Below are positions 1 through 12,018 of a DNA stretch of 64,000 nucleotides, one piece after another. Made by a program: the position numbers and the translations under genes. Below the pieces are notes generated by a model that ran no database searches, was not told where the DNA came from, and saw nothing but the letters and a program-made list of their open reading frames with translations. The stretch is taken from positions 13,020,001-13,084,000 of the forward strand of contig OZ316894.1 of the NCBI GenBank assembly GCA_973895155.1, read 5' to 3'. The DNA comes from Marsupella aquatica (taxonomy: Eukaryota; Marchantiophyta). How positions within the stretch are numbered: position 1 is the first letter of the stretch; the number at the start of each line of letters is the position of its first letter.

Positions 1-2914
1 GCTTTTAGCTCCTTGTCGAGCTCTGCAATGATGACAGACTCCATCTGGTTCATCTTGGCGTAAGTCTGTTCGAGCATCTCGTCCTTCTCCCTTAGGTCGG
101 CCTTGAAGCTGGCCGTCAGGGACGCAAGCTCCTGCTGCAGCGCCATAATCCCTTGATAGGATTTCCCTAACTCGGCCTCCTTCTGCTCAAGGGCTCCGCG
201 GATTTTCTCGAGCTCCCCTTTCAACGCCCATTCCTTTCTTTGGGTCTCCGCCATGGCCCGGCTGTTGGCTGTTATGTGGGCCTCCTCTGTATTCTTCAGC
301 TCTTGCTTCCACTTCTCCCTCTCTTTGATCGTGTCGGCCAACTCTTCCTGCGTCTGAGTCAGTTTATCCTTGATATTCTGATTATCAGCCTGCGCGGTGT
401 CCAACTGCCCCTGCATGATGTTCAGCTCATGTCGTTTAATCCGCAGTTCATCTTGGGCTTTCTTGGCCGTCCTTAGATCTTCAATCTCGGCTTCCATCCT
501 CCTAAGCCGCCGAATGACCTCGTCCTTCTTGCTTCTCTCTAAAGCCACCGCTTCTTCTAATTGGTGCTTCTCCAACTGCTCCCTATGGAAAAAGGGTCCT
601 ACCTCCAACTCCTCTCCAAAGATGCCGAGCGCAAGTTCCCCACACATCTCACCATACTCCATGGCTCTATTCTTAGCGTAGGTGGAGTAAGTAGAAGTGA
701 TCGGCATCGCCCATCGCGGCCTCTGCTCCCAAGCCGTCCTGCGGATCTCTTCAATCGTGGCTAGAGGTTTGCTTCCTTTTTTGGCTAGCCGCCTGATGTC
801 CTCCGGCCAATCTCCTCCTGGTAAATCCTTTTCCTTAGCCAGGGCGGCCTCCTCCTCCTGCTTGATTCGCTCCTGAAATTCCTGCACCGTCTGTTTTATG
901 CCGTCGGAGCTCGAGGGAGCAACATCTGGTGGGGGAGACTCAGGGCTACTCTGCTGGTTGGGGTCCCCTCGCACTACCCTTGGAAGTGTGGGGACAAACC
1001 GGCCACAGGTCCTTACTCCTGGAACGTGATGGTCCGACCCATAGCCGGAATTATCATGGCTGCAGTCCTCCACTGCCTCCTCTACCTCTTGGACGTCCGG
1101 CTTCTCCCTCTCCTCTTCGTCGGTAGGAGCTTCAGGCAATTCTGCCTCAGATTTGGAGCTTGAGGTTCCCACGTACATTCAAACACCTGGCTTGGATTCC
1201 GGCCTGATTCTCTCCTTGTCTCCAGCAAAGGGGTTTTCTCTTGTGAGCCGGTGTAGGCCTACCTCTGTAGTAGTGTCCTGCATTGTTGCCGTTGCCGTTG
1301 TTGTTGCCGATGCCGATTTCTTTTCTTTCTCCAGTAGTTTCAGCAGACTCTGCATGCCTGGTTGCTGTATCGGCAAGTCTTCCTTCCTGGGCCTAAACAC
1401 CTGCTCGATCGTAGGACTAACAGGTGGTTGAGGCTTCTCAGCCAACGGCCTCGGCGTTGGAGCTTCCTCGGGTGCCCTTACCTGCAGGGGAAGTACCGGG
1501 GCAAAAGTCTGACCTCTGGCATACCGGCACAACAGCGGCATGTGATAGCCCAGCCGCGACACGCTCCCCATGCCGATTACCTGCTGCTCCTCCTTTAAGA
1601 TCTTCTTCAATTGGTTGAGGAGGTACCCGTTGTAGTCCCGGCTTGGGTCTGGCCTTTCTGCCAGATAGACCTGTGCCTTGCCGATCTCTGCCCTCGGCAA
1701 GTTACAATGCATGGTCACCCGCAAGAAGTCGATCATCTCTCCTATGTGCGGGTTGGTGCAGGTGTTCCGGAAGAAGCCATTCTTCGTTGATGGCCCGGGG
1801 AACGACCGGAACTCCTTGTCAGGCAAGGTCTTCCTGGTATCAACTTTGGTCTTATTGCCTATCGGCAGGCCAAACACTTCGGCAATTACCTTGGGAGTAA
1901 GATAGAAATCCTTCCCATATATCCTCGTGCAATTGGTCTCGGGTTCCCATGACCCCACGAATTCTAATAGGTCTGACTCCGGTACCTCCGGCTTCAGCCA
2001 TGGTAATCTTACAAAGGCCTCCAAGCCGGATCCGGCCATGAAGCCTTGGTATCTCTTGGTCTGCATGGCCGTAAAGCATGCATCCTCCTCCCGTGCAAAA
2101 TGTAGTTGCACCTCCACCGGTAGGGTTGCCGCCCAGCCCTTCCAGGTGTCATCCTGGTTGGAATGGCCTTGATGGGATCGACCTCCTCCTCTTCGGCTTC
2201 TCCCTGCCTCCTGCTCTGCTGCTCGGCTGGCTTCTTTGGTGCCGCCGACCTCGTTCTTTTTGCCGGGGTGGCTTCATCGTTGACGGCTCCCTTCCTCTTC
2301 ATCTCTGTTGCCGTGGAGGTTTCTCCTAGCACCGTTGCCTGGGTCCACCTTTCCGTGCTACCCTTTAATTCCCAATGTATGTCGTTGCAGTTCTTGATGG
2401 CCTCTCGGATGCCGACGATGCTGTCTTTGCAAAACAGAAGATCGTCGAGTTGATTGGAAGTAGGCGTCCATAGGAACTCGTCCTTGATGAGTTCGCCTCC
2501 TAAGAAAGCCGTCTTCTGCAGCTCCCACAATCGAGCGAGCTCCTGCCGTTCTCGAGCTGCCCTTTCTGACTCCTCGTCCTCGTAAGTCTTGATGTACTCA
2601 GTTGCCCGTTCGAACAGGCATCCCCAGAAATGTGCCGCTTGATTGACGTTGCTCATACCCTCCTTAGGTCGATCGTCGGTATCTACTCTCTCCCCGAGTG
2701 CTTGCCTAAGCAGCTGACAGTAGTTGGCCTCCCGTAGTCGTCTGCCTAGTTCGTGCTCGCAAATGAGCCACCATCTCCTGCAAGCGCTCCTTACCCCTCT
2801 CCTCTGCCGGTCCTTCTTCCCGTTGATCCTTCCTAGCCGCCGACGCTTAACGCGCCCTAACCCTAATCGGGTTTTCACCCTCAGCCTTACCTCCGGCCTC
2901 GGCCCGGGTTCCAT
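1..2914 (-). pseudogene. X-family transposon protein (Transposase_32-like domain plus coiled coil), broken
   Basis: The ATG at 2914 opens a basic N-terminus. A segment beginning GMSNVNQAAHFWG and rich in E/R follows, then a basic KRKG/PAKRTR stretch. A 1-base deletion near 2153 shifts the frame, judged against X3, which reads through there. The next frame (2117-1179) carries a globular domain (about 2060-1520) with the pattern GFMAGSGLEAFVRLPW then YLTPKVIAEVFGLPIG, which resembles the plant Transposase_32 / putative plant transposon domain (inference from memory of the family). A stop at 1179-1181 precedes a continuing frame to base 1 that encodes a long heptad-rich coiled coil. GGAG|GTAAGG just after the first codons looks like a splice donor and is conserved in X2 and X3. 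The product is probably a gag-like structural protein or a transposon accessory protein; function unknown. Confidence 0.65.
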
Positions 2915-3029
2915 GGTTGCCCCTAATTGTTTATATTTTCCTTGTTTTGTCCCTATACTAAGGTGTTCCTAGGGTGCCTTCCTGCTTTACCCACTTAACC
3001 GGCCGAGTGATTCCTGTCTAGGCATCACA
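1..3029 (-). mobile_element. Element X1, left part outside window
   Basis: Read on the minus strand, this unit begins at 3029 with TGTGATGCCTAG, the same start seen in X2 (19488) and X3 (58308). The sequence next to the start differs in all three copies, so this is a true element end. The flanking sequence from 3030 matches the 3' region of the Copia element at 29523 onward, so X1 inserted into an older Copia copy; GTTCT (3030-3034) is the probable target-duplication half. The distal end lies beyond base 1. It carries one long gene and no reverse transcriptase that I can see. Confidence 0.75.
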
Positions 3030-3312
3030 GTTCTATGCATATTCTACTGAACGTATGTTCTCCATACTCGAACATTTTGACACATCCTATCGAATACTCG
3101 TTTAGATTTAGCCATACATGATTACACTCCTTTCTTTAACCCTTAGTCCATATGATGATACAAAGAGGTATGCAATACCTAGATATAAAGAGACACAAGA
3201 CTAGGAGAGGGTAGTTACAACTACCCCAATGTACAACATAAAATAAGTCACATTGGCTTAAAGGAAAATCGATCATCTTTTGTTGGTGTATGTATATTTT
3301 CATAGTTTAACA
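3030..3312 (+). mobile_element. Copia-1 family remnant: 3' internal region plus LTR
   Basis: Bases 3030-3137 match the 3' non-coding region of the full Copia at 29523-29630. Bases 3138-3312 match its LTR, ending TTTAACA. The join at about 3137 skips some 170 bp of internal sequence and the first bases of the LTR, a deletion across a short shared TT. The right flank (GAATG) falls inside the RT-proximal coding sequence of the minus-strand Copia-2, so this copy inserted there and was later cut by X1. No coding capacity remains. Confidence 0.7.
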
Positions 3313-4644
3313 GAATGCAAATTGATCGTCTATTGTTGTTTGCTTTCTGTCCCAGATGTGTCCTGTGCTACTATAGTTGATAGCGATCTCCTCGTTATCA
3401 TCTTGTGTAGTAGTCTGTGGGGGTGCCGAGTCTCGGTTCGGTGGTGATGGGTTTTGCGGTGAGATTCCCTTCCTCTGCCTGGGTTGTTTGTCTATGGAGC
3501 CTAGTGGGCGGCCCCACTTTGCTCGTGGTGCGATTACTGTGGCCGGTTGGGTTTCCATCTATATTCTTGATGGGGTGTTGGCCGTCGGGATATGTGATCT
3601 AGTTGTTTTGCAGCATCTGCAAATGAGTCTGGTAGGTGTTCTACCATTCTTGTGAGGTGGAGGAGTCTTTGAACTTCGGTGTCTGCGTGGCTGGTTCGGG
3701 GGTCGTTCCAAAACGCAGATTGGGTTTGCCAAGTAAGGGACTTGTCTCTATCCATCTGCTGCTTTGTTTGTAGTTTAGGAAAGGTCTCCTCGTAGAAATG
3801 GCAGTCTACAAAGCGTGCCTTAAAGACGTCTGATGTGGTAGGTTCCAGATATCGGATAATTGATGTGGAGTCACATCCGATGTATATTCCTGGTTGCCGC
3901 TGAGGGCCCATCTTGGTGCGTTTGGGGCCCAGGATTGGCACCATCACTAGGCAGCCGAAGGTCCTGAGGTGGGATATATTTGGAGTGTTGCCAAGGGCCA
4001 ATGTGTGGGGTGAGCTGGAGTTGTATGCTGACGGTCTATAACTGAGTAATGTGGCAGAGTGGAGGATGGCGTGTCCCCATGTAGTTGTGGGGAGATTACT
4101 CTGCATCAGTAGTGGTCATGCAATTGTTTGGGTGCATTTTATAAAAGATTCCGTAGTCCCGTTTTGGAAGTGGACATGGGGGACTGGGTACTGCACATCT
4201 ATTCCTGCTGTGGTGAAAAATTCTTCAAAGGTTTTGGAGGTAAACTCCCCTACGTTGTCCACTCTGATTGTCCGGATATGGTTGTCCAGAAATTGTGCTC
4301 TTAATTTTAGAATGTAGGCTAGTAGGTGAGGGAAGACCAAGTTCCGGGTAGATAGGAGTGAAATTTGGGACCATTTTGTGGATGCATCTATGACTGCTAA
4401 GAAAAATTGGAATGGGCCGCTGGGGGGTTCAATCGGTCCGCAGACGTCTGCGTGTATATGTTCCAGGAAGTTGGGGATTCTACTTTCGGTGGTCGATGGG
4501 GAAGGCCTGGTTATCATTTTTCCCTGTGAGCATGCAAGGCATGGCTCGTGCATGGATGTAGGGTGTACCGAAGGTGGTATTCCCTTGGTTTGTTTAATAA
4601 TTCTCTAGAACATGTTAAGGCCCGGGTGATCGAGTCTCCTGTGT
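3313..4644 (-). pseudogene. Copia-2 integrase and inter-domain region (3' part of pol)
   Basis: Reading leftward from 4553, a CLACSQGK stretch from the integrase zinc region leads into the catalytic core with ADVCGPIE (first Asp), RVDNVGEF (second Asp) and the region after HFQNGTTES (Glu). Frame-preserving stops interrupt it near 4115. The next stretch (4106-3534) holds the end of the integrase, matching Copia-1 at MGPQRxxGIYIGCDS. A frameshift near 3540 leads to the GRPLGS and DDNEEIAINYSSTGH region that precedes RT in Copia-1. RT itself is absent. Domain order and similarity to Copia-1 make the assignment secure. Confidence 0.8.
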
Positions 4645-5009
4645 CAAAGTGTGACGCCAATGACATGGTCCTTATTCTGTAATCTGATTAAGTAGGTTGT
4701 TGTATGCAAGGAGTAGCTATTGATATTGCATAACAATTAGCAAGATGGCAAGAATAAGGGCAATCATGGCGTTAAGAGTAGGGAAATAAAAGTTATGTCG
4801 CGGGTGGTCGGCGACCTTATCTCTTTCAATATGTCACCAAATCCGGATCTGTAAAGAGCATTGGAAAGATCTGGTCAAGGCGAGTAAAATCAATATAAAA
4901 CACTCGGGAAACGGAGGTGTATTAAGGAAGATACGGCCTGATTAGTGTGACAGGTTAACTTGTGGCCGGAATTAGCGGATTCGGCTTCAGTTTCGGGTTA
5001 ACCCAAGTT

Positions 5010-5360
5010 CGGCCACGGCTTAGCTTAGGTAAGCACGGCTTCAGCTTAGCTCAGGTAAGCACGGCTTCAACTTAGCTCAGGTCAGCACGGCTTCAGCTTA
5101 GGCTTCAGCTTAGGCTTAACCCGGGTTCGGATTAGATTGATCTCGGGTTAGACTGAACTTGGGTTAGCCTAAACTCGGGCTCGGGTTATCATAGGCAAGC
5201 TCGGGTTCGGGCTCAGCTTAGCCTAGGTTAGCGGATAGTGGGTAGCGGCCTAACCCGAGACCACGGGTTAGCTCTACTCGAGTTAGATAGGATAGCTAGG
5301 TTAGCGTAACTCGGGTTAGCTATGTAACTCGGGTTAGCGCAGCAGTGAGTACCCTCTCTC
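5010..5360. repeat. Tandem AGCTTAG/CTCGGGTTAG repeat block in A1
   Basis: Short direct repeats of the type AGCTTAGCTCAGGTAAGCACGGCTTC are followed by several CTCGGGTTAGC-type units. The same block recurs in A2 (about 14160-14510) with a different number of units. Confidence 0.7.
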
Positions 5361-6664
5361 GGTTGCGGGGGCATAACTCTCTGTGTATTTGACCAAATCG
5401 GCTATAATTGACCTCGTTGGAAAGAGGAGCTCAAGCCACTTCCAACGCTGCTATCCACGCAGCAAATGGTTGAATAGAGAATCGGGAGAGGAGGCGCAAG
5501 CTCGCGAAAACCATGGAGGAGGGCCAAATCCGAAGTACATAGCCAATTCGAGATAGAAATAAAGTTGCGAGTTAGGGTTCAGTAGTTAGAGATAGTGGCG
5601 GCTCTGTTAGGGTTGGGATGGGGCTCCAGCAGCGTAGTATCCACCCATTTGGGCTCAGTATGAGAGTATATAGAGCAGCCCCTCGATAGAGGCAAGGGGG
5701 GGGACTTCATTTGTGTGATCTTACGTAGACTGAGCAATAGGGAGGAGCTCTGTGCAAGGAAGGCTGGGCTTGGAAGCTGTGTGTTGGGGAGAGCTTGGTT
5801 GTGCTATTACTTAGGGAGTAATCAGCCACGCTTCACAGCAACAGTTGGCCAGGTTTGCAAGCTGGATTGTGGCTCTTTCTAGTAGGCAACACAATTGGGT
5901 TCTTTTCCCCCGATACAGAGCCTTGGTGATAGGTGATGTGTTGGTGATTGTAAACTGTGGGGAGGATTTCAATGTGATTTGCGGTGAGCACATTAGGAAG
6001 GCTGAGCCACTGATTGAGGGGCAACAAGAGGAGCATTTATAGTTCAGTCTGGCAAGGCTACGTGATCCATGGGGAGTCCCGGCCTTTGTCTGGTAGAGAG
6101 CACTAAGGGATTTATGGCCAGAGCTGAGCTTGCAGGGCAAGCGTGAGGCCGGGCCTCATTGCAGTCTGGATAGATGGTCGTTAGGCCTGGTACCAGCTTT
6201 GAAGTCGAGTCAACTGTGCATGCGTAACTTGACATTCTGAAATGGAGGTGTGACATCTGTATGTGCCCCCAAGAATGAAGTGCAGTGAAGGAGGTTGAGT
6301 TCAGGATTGAGCTTGCATGGCAAGCACGGGGCTTGCGGGGCAAGCACGTCGCAATCTGGAGGAGACAGCCTTCGGGCCTAGTGTTCAGATCAAGTGTTCT
6401 CAGTGAACTATTGTGCACATCTTTGAATCTAATTGAGTTTTCCTCTCAGGCCTCATTTCTCTCATGGATGTGTGTGTGTGTGAGGCAATCTGAGTGTATG
6501 ATGGGACTAGCAGCGCCACTGAGAGGTGTACCGGGTGCATTGAAGTGGATTGGGTGAGGGCTATCACAACTCTGATTGCTGAGAGTGGAATGGCAGAGTG
6601 GTGGGGCAATGGCTTAGAAGTCCCTAAGCCGGGAATCAGTTAGGAGTTACTGGTTTATGGGTAC

Positions 6665-6680
6665 ATTCCGGCGGCGGAAT
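6665..6680 (+). other. Conserved element stem-loop (A1)
   Basis: ATTCCG-GCGG-CGGAAT is a perfect 6-bp stem with a 4-base loop, followed within 13 bases by ATACCTA. It lies 253 bp from the 3' end of A1. Equivalent hairpins sit in A2 (15723-15738), X2 (31785-31800) and Y (57212-57227). Confidence 0.7.
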
Positions 6681-6938
6681 ACAAATATACCTATGAAGAC
6701 CCCTTCTCACCAGAACTATCATGAGCACAGGATCTGAATCCCAACCTTGGTTTCTAAGGATTGAGCTTGGGTGATGTGTGTCAGAGTCTTGCTATGATAG
6801 TCTGGTGTTAAGGGCATAAACTGGTGTTTACTGGCCTTCACAGCATCCCTTCGTGATCCTCAGGTACAAGGAGATGGTTTTGACACCCAATAGTGATGGT
6901 TTTGGTGTTGAGACCCATGTCAATCGTGTGACACAAAG

Positions 6939-8471
6939 CTCTGTGATGGTGTTTTGTTTAGGCTCGGTGTAAAAGCTTTGTATGTTGGTAACATAGAAGC
7001 CGGGAGGGGTTGCTCTCAGTGTTTCCCGGATCCCATTTTTCTATGGTGTTTTGGATGTTATATGGAGGGCTTCTAGGTTGTTGGAAGTCCCAGTCTGTAT
7101 ATGTAGGTCATTGGCTCTGATGTCTCCAAAACTTAGTAGATTTCTAGTTGCTTTGGGTGCGTATATGGCTGAGCGTATCTTTATCACGGTGCCATGGGGT
7201 AATGTGATGATTGCAGGTCCGTAACCTTCCTCTAGTTGATGTTGGCCCATAATAGTTGTGACTTTCCGTTGTGATGAAGTTATATGTGTGAAGTGGTCCT
7301 TATTTTTCAGAATTGAATGTGAGGTTCCGCTATCGACTATGCAATAGGAAGGGTCCTCTGGATTCTTTGTGTAATTCCTTGTGGCCATATGTATCTCGGG
7401 GAGGATCTCCATCGAGTCCATAAATGTTTTGTATGTTTCGGGTTCGTTTGTGTTGATGCTTTTCTTATAAAGGGCCATAAGGTGTGAAGGTGCTCGACAC
7501 AGTTTTTGAATGTGCCCTTTAGTTCCACAGCGAAAACATAGAGGAGGGTTTTCGAGTTTATCTCGTGAGTTGTGTTGCTCTTGGTTGAACTTTGTCCGGG
7601 GCTGATTGTTGTTATCTTGTTTCCAGGTGCTCCTCGAGCTCCCTCCATTGTATCGGTATCTGCCTCGACCTCGTCCACGGGAAAAGTTTCCTCTTCCTCC
7701 GCGTTGGGAGTTAGCTCCTCGGCCCCGGTAGGGGACTTGCCCTCTGTTGCCTCCTCGGCCTCGTGATGATGTCCCCTCTCCCCTGTGTGTTGCCGCGTAG
7801 TTGGTTTCTGGGGTTATTTGTGGTGGGAGGGTTCCTGGGGGACGCTTTTGTGCATTCTATAGTAAAAGGAGCTGGTGCTTCTCAGCCAGAAGCATATGGG
7901 CAATTAGTTTGGAGTATTTCGTAAAGGCCATATTCCGGTATTGCATTGAGAGTATTAGATTGGTGGAATGCAGGGTAGACAACGTCTTTTTGATTTGCTC
8001 GGCGTCGTTGACTGGTTGACCACAAATCGCCAATTGCACTACGATCCTGAATAGCTCGCTATTGTAGTCTGCAATCGTCTTGTAATCTTGAACTCTCAAA
8101 TTAATCTAGTCGTGTCATGCCGCTGGCAGGTAAATCGTTTGAGTATGATTGAAGTGGGATTGAAGCTCATCCCAAAGTATCCGCGGATTGAATTCGTTCA
8201 TATATTGCCTTTTTAGGGAGTCGCTTAGGTGATGTCTAATTAGTATTAAGGCTTTTGCCTTTTGCTGTAGAGTTGTTCCCGCATCTGTTATGACTGTGTC
8301 CTGGAGATCCTTAGCGGCGAGGTGGGCTTCAACGTCTAAGGTCCAGGATAAGTAATTAGCGCCATCTATACTGAGAGGTTGAAATAGGAGTTTCTCAATA
8401 GAATTAGTCGGTATTGACATCCTGTTTTGATTAATCATGGGTCCTATTGGATTTGGGTATAAGAGCCGCAA
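6939..8471 (-). pseudogene. Copia-2 gag and protease (5' part of polyprotein)
   Basis: Gag begins near 8420 with the family pattern LLFQPLSIDGANYLSW and continues with stops at 8115-8117 and near 8106. The retained frame resumes at 8099 (MRVQDYKTIADYNSE). A CCHC zinc knuckle, CFRCGTKGHIQKLC, lies at about 7500-7540. The aspartic protease motif DSGTSHSI follows at about 7330, and the LPHGT...RNLLSF region resembles the Copia-1 equivalent. The frame runs to the A1 insertion and continues beyond it as integrase. Stops and frameshifts make it non-functional. Confidence 0.8.
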
Positions 8472-8737
8472 TCTATGTGCTTGTGTGTATTCTCCGTCTG
8501 GTGCAATTGCTTAATCGTTTGAGCTTTCGGTTGTTCACTGTGCTTGTGCGGGTCTGCATGTACGGGATAGAATTTCCGCTTCTAAAATCGTTCTGGGATC
8601 CTTGATTCTCAATGGGTAGATGTCGCTTTTGCTTCCGCTTCTGTCCTTATCGTGTGTTTTCCCCGATTGGTCCTCTTGTAAAACGAATCTGCGGATGGGC
8701 GAACGATGAGAAAAAATTGAGCTTCGTGCTGATAACG

Positions 8738-8886
8738 TGTTGTAGCTCATCAACAATCATGCTTCCATTCATTCCTCATCATATACATATAGCCCCTTAG
8801 GTAGGTAAGGCAGTTGGGCAGTTGATCTTAACCTAGCCATAGTAGGCTTGGTCCTAGGAAAGCTAGAGTTAACCTAGGTTACAACA
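8738..8886 (-). repeat. Copia-2 5' LTR
   Basis: A 149-bp unit that on the minus strand starts TGTTGTAACC and ends GCTACAACA, directly followed by the primer-binding-like CGTTATCAGCAC also used by Copia-1. The LTR sequence is unrelated to that of Copia-1 although the proteins are similar. The partner LTR is missing. Confidence 0.7.
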
Positions 8887-10775
8887 CATTTCCTTTCTTG
8901 TGGGTAATTGTAATGTGAGAGCAAATAGTAGAATTTTGCTCGCACAGGCAATTTTTCCCCTTGTATTGGGGTGTGGAATGGCAAAAAGAAGCATTGGAGT
9001 GGAAATGGCAGATTTTCAAACATTTAAACCTTACTTGAAGCTTCTTTTGGCCTATCCGTCACCCTTTAACCCATTTTAAGTCTCAAAGAAACATTATGGA
9101 AGAAAGTTAAGAAGTTTGAGTTTGGAAGGAAGAATCGCTTTGGACAAACAATCGCTTGAACACTGCAGAATCGGTTTAGACTTTCGGCAACAACTTTGAC
9201 GGAACAAAGACTACATAGTTTGGCCCTTGACTCATAAATCGTTTTACCTCTTACTTGAGCTTTATTTTAGTTAACTAGGATCAGATTTAGAATGACATCA
9301 CTTGTTACTTATGGAGTCTCAGATTTAGATTTGTAAGGGTCTTACCTTTACCTTGTCTCTTAGAGTCTAGAATTCCTTTTAGATAGGAATAGATTTCTCA
9401 ACTTAGGAGAAAACCCTTTGGTTTCTCCCATGTTATGAGGGAGCCTCCTACATTTGGACTCCCAAGAAAATGCTTGTGTCTTTTCTTCAACACTGATTTT
9501 TGACCAAGTATGGGTCTTTTTCTCGTGCCAAATTGGGCTTAGGAGAAAGAATCTAATGGAGAAGACTTGTACCACTTACATCAATTGAATTTCAAACATT
9601 TCATGGATCAAACCTAAGTATTCAAGGTTTTGATGTTTGAATTAGTTGTAGGAAATAGAATTGAATGGATAACTAAGGTATGCCTTTGAAATCTAGATGA
9701 AATGGGAATTGTACCAACCTTCATGACGTAAAACCGATCACTACTAAGTGTATAAGGAAGTTATAGGGAAGAGAAAACCTTTCAGTCTATCGAGAAGAAG
9801 CCAAACCTAAGGAAGTTCATTTCAGCATTTGTGACATAATAATTGTTTCAGGATTATATAAGGAGAAACAACAAGGAAATCACTTGAAGATTTCGAACAC
9901 CACAAAACCTTAGTAAATTGCTTTGTTTATTCTTTATGGGACCGAATCCTGGTTGTTTTGAGCAAGATCTTAGACATTTGGTGTTGTTCTACTTACCACA
10001 TGGGGCCCAAAATAAGGTCCGGAATCTTCCTCGCTAGCATGAAGACCCTGTTTGATCATAAAAAAAGGAGAAGATAATGACATAGGAAATGAGTAAACAT
10101 GAGCATGTTCTAGTCCCTTGAATGTATTGGGAGAAAACGTTTGAACCAATTTTTACGAGGCAACTCTTACCACCAATTTTTACCTCCATGTCCGATCATT
10201 CAAAATGACACTTGCTTCAGGCCAGCAAAATTGCTAGTCCAATCACGCCAACACTTTTGGCCACTCACACAAGGTACGGGCTCCAGGTACAGGCTCCCAC
10301 ATGTGAAAATTCCCACCCGAGGCAAAGAAAAAATGGAAAAGTATAGCGCAATTCCCTCGTGACAAGAATCCGCATCTCATTACTGACGAGTCAAGGATGA
10401 TTAAGGCCGTTTGGAGCCTAATCAAGTCACTTGTGACTGAACGGGACAATTACCATTTGAACCACAGGCAAATGCAAGGCAAACCCTCCACTTAAACAAA
10501 GCCAGACACCCTAAAACCTCTTGTCTTTGGAATCGCTCTCCCGATCATTTCCACTGCCTCCATCTCGAGTTCATTGATTTGGAACTGCTATCATTATTAC
10601 AAGTCCTCAACACTCACCAGATCAAGTTCAGGTACGCGCCTCTCTATGGCTCTGATCATTTTTCAGTGAAGAACTCTTCGTCAAGGCATTCAATGTTTTT
10701 CAGCGTGGAAAGGCTTTTCATTTCACGGATGGCATTCATTTTTAATCACTGTTTGGTTCTTGTAAGTGTAGAGAC
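8887..10775. other. No recognisable gene
   Basis: AT-rich, without long ORFs, tandem repeats or LTR ends that I can see. It may be the outer part of the ParB-gene-1 module or unrelated intergenic DNA. Confidence 0.5.
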
Positions 10776-11192
10776 ATGTCAGGGGTTCCAACCATTCCTC
10801 CTAACGGGAAATGGCAACTTGAGGTCCGTCGTTACAACCCGACAATGGATGGCCCTCTGGAAGATGACTCTTTGCCAAAGCGTCTAACCAATGCCAACAC
10901 TGTCAAGGTCTTCGCAGATAGCAGTGTCCCAACCGCAGTAGGTCAAAAAGATCAATTTGTTGGATCATCATCATCATTGAGGCGAACACCAACCCCACCA
11001 AAGTCAGGTCTACCAGCAAAGTCTCCAGATAAGCCGAAGGTAGATGTCACACAGCGCTTGCAAAAGAGGAGCAGTATTGGATTGAAAGGGAGATTCATGA
11101 TTACTAGACGGAGGAACGCCTCGCGTCTTCGGATTACGATTTGGAGTCGGACACAGACTCCAATGCATACAAGGCGGCAAGCCCCTGAGTAG
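10776..11192 (+). CDS. Hypothetical protein, low support
   Basis: A 138-codon ORF starting MSGVPTIPPNGKW, basic and Ser/Pro-rich in the middle (SSSLRRTPTPPKSG). I recognise no domain. In the last third an alternative frame reads an acidic tail (LASSDYDLESDTDS), so a frameshift near 11090 is possible. It lies upstream of the SWIM-finger transposase-like gene on the other strand and may be an accessory gene of the same module. It could also be chance. Confidence 0.3.
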   Translation: MSGVPTIPPNGKWQLEVRRYNPTMDGPLEDDSLPKRLTNANTVKVFADSSVPTAVGQKDQFVGSSSSLRRTPTPPKSGLPAKSPDKPKVDVTQRLQKRSSIGLKGRFMITRRRNASRLRITIWSRTQTPMHTRRQAPE

Positions 11193-12018
11193 AGAGTCAG
11201 TTTGTGGGATTTACGGATATTTTCATAGTTGCAAAAGCATGACATGTACTTCCAATGTGTATAAGAAGTAAAGTTCATGCATTTTTATCTTGTCTGTTTT
11301 GTCCTTCAATGACATTCTATCCACCTTTTGTTCATTTCTGCCTCATTTCCCCATGAATCTGTCGCTTATTAGGGAGACAAACATGGACCCTTCTCAGACT
11401 AGCAATATCGCTAGTATAGGACCGACATAATTATCTCTAGGTTAATCTGCTACGGGTTTAAGTTTTAGAGCATCCATTCAACAAAGGAGTACTGCAACCA
11501 CCACATTGAACACATTCCCAACCTAGAACATGTCATTGAACTCTGCGCTTGACCCTATACCTTAGATTGCATCGTATTAGAGAGTTTCGCAGACTAGCGA
11601 CTCAATCGCAAGCATAAACACACATCGTTTTGATCATACCAACTTCAACTAGACAGATCCTAGACAGCTCTTTCAGGCCTCAGTGTCCAAATGAGTACTC
11701 GCCTGCAAGTTGAAGGTCTTCTTTTCAAATTTTTGAGTTGTATCTTGAAGACTTCCGAAGACTAGCGAGATCGCTAGCCTTTAATATAGATCATGAACAC
11801 CATATAAACTATTCGTGTTAGGACCTTGCTAACATTAGGGAGATTCACTCGGTTTGTAAAGCATTACAAAAATAGGAACCAGTTGAACTAGAACATTAGT
11901 TTGGCCATAAGATTCAAATAATTTATTTCTTAAAGTTCAAAATAGATTGGTATTTGTGAAACCACTACCTCAAAAAATCCTCTCCCACCACCCTAAAATT
12001 AGCATCTCCAATAAAATA
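11193..12018. other. Intergenic with CTAGC palindromic motifs
   Basis: No gene is seen. It contains inverted-repeat motifs ACTAGCAATATCGCTAGT (11398-11415) and CTAGCGAGATCGCTAG (11762-11777). A related copy lies at 13614-13629 and a half-site near 11593. These may be binding sites for a protein of the local module. Confidence 0.45.

Larger units (their letters stand above)
4650..6933 (+). mobile_element. A1: 2.3 kb LTR-like unit in Copia-2
   Basis: Starts TGTGACGCC and ends CGTGTGACA, a short inverted terminal pair typical of LTRs. It is flanked by a perfect 5-bp duplication, CAAAG, at 4645-4649 and 6934-6938. No convincing ORF is present. Contents include an AGCTTAG/GGTAAGCACGGCTT repeat block and CTCGGGTTAG repeats (5010-5360), a G-run (TAGAGGCAAGGGGGGGG) near 5686 also found in element Y, and a stem-loop at 6665-6680. 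A second copy (A2) lies at about 14043-16037. It is either a solo LTR or a non-autonomous element; I cannot decide. Confidence 0.75.
3313..8886 (-). mobile_element. Copia-2 LTR retrotransposon, truncated and interrupted by A1
   Basis: A minus-strand Ty1/Copia element. The 5' LTR lies at 8738-8886, followed on the minus strand by a primer-binding-like CGTTATCAGCAC, then gag, protease and integrase. Reverse transcriptase, RNase H and the 3' LTR are missing beyond 3313, where Copia-1 remnant sequence takes over. A1 (4650-6933) splits protease from integrase. Removing A1 plus one 5-bp duplication (2289 bp, a multiple of three) restores the same reading frame, which supports a clean insertion. Confidence 0.8.

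Noticed and set aside
240-2972. Several plus-strand ORFs of 60-96 codons
   Set aside because: They lie opposite the X1 gene, whose minus-strand protein is conserved in X2 and X3; these are shadows.
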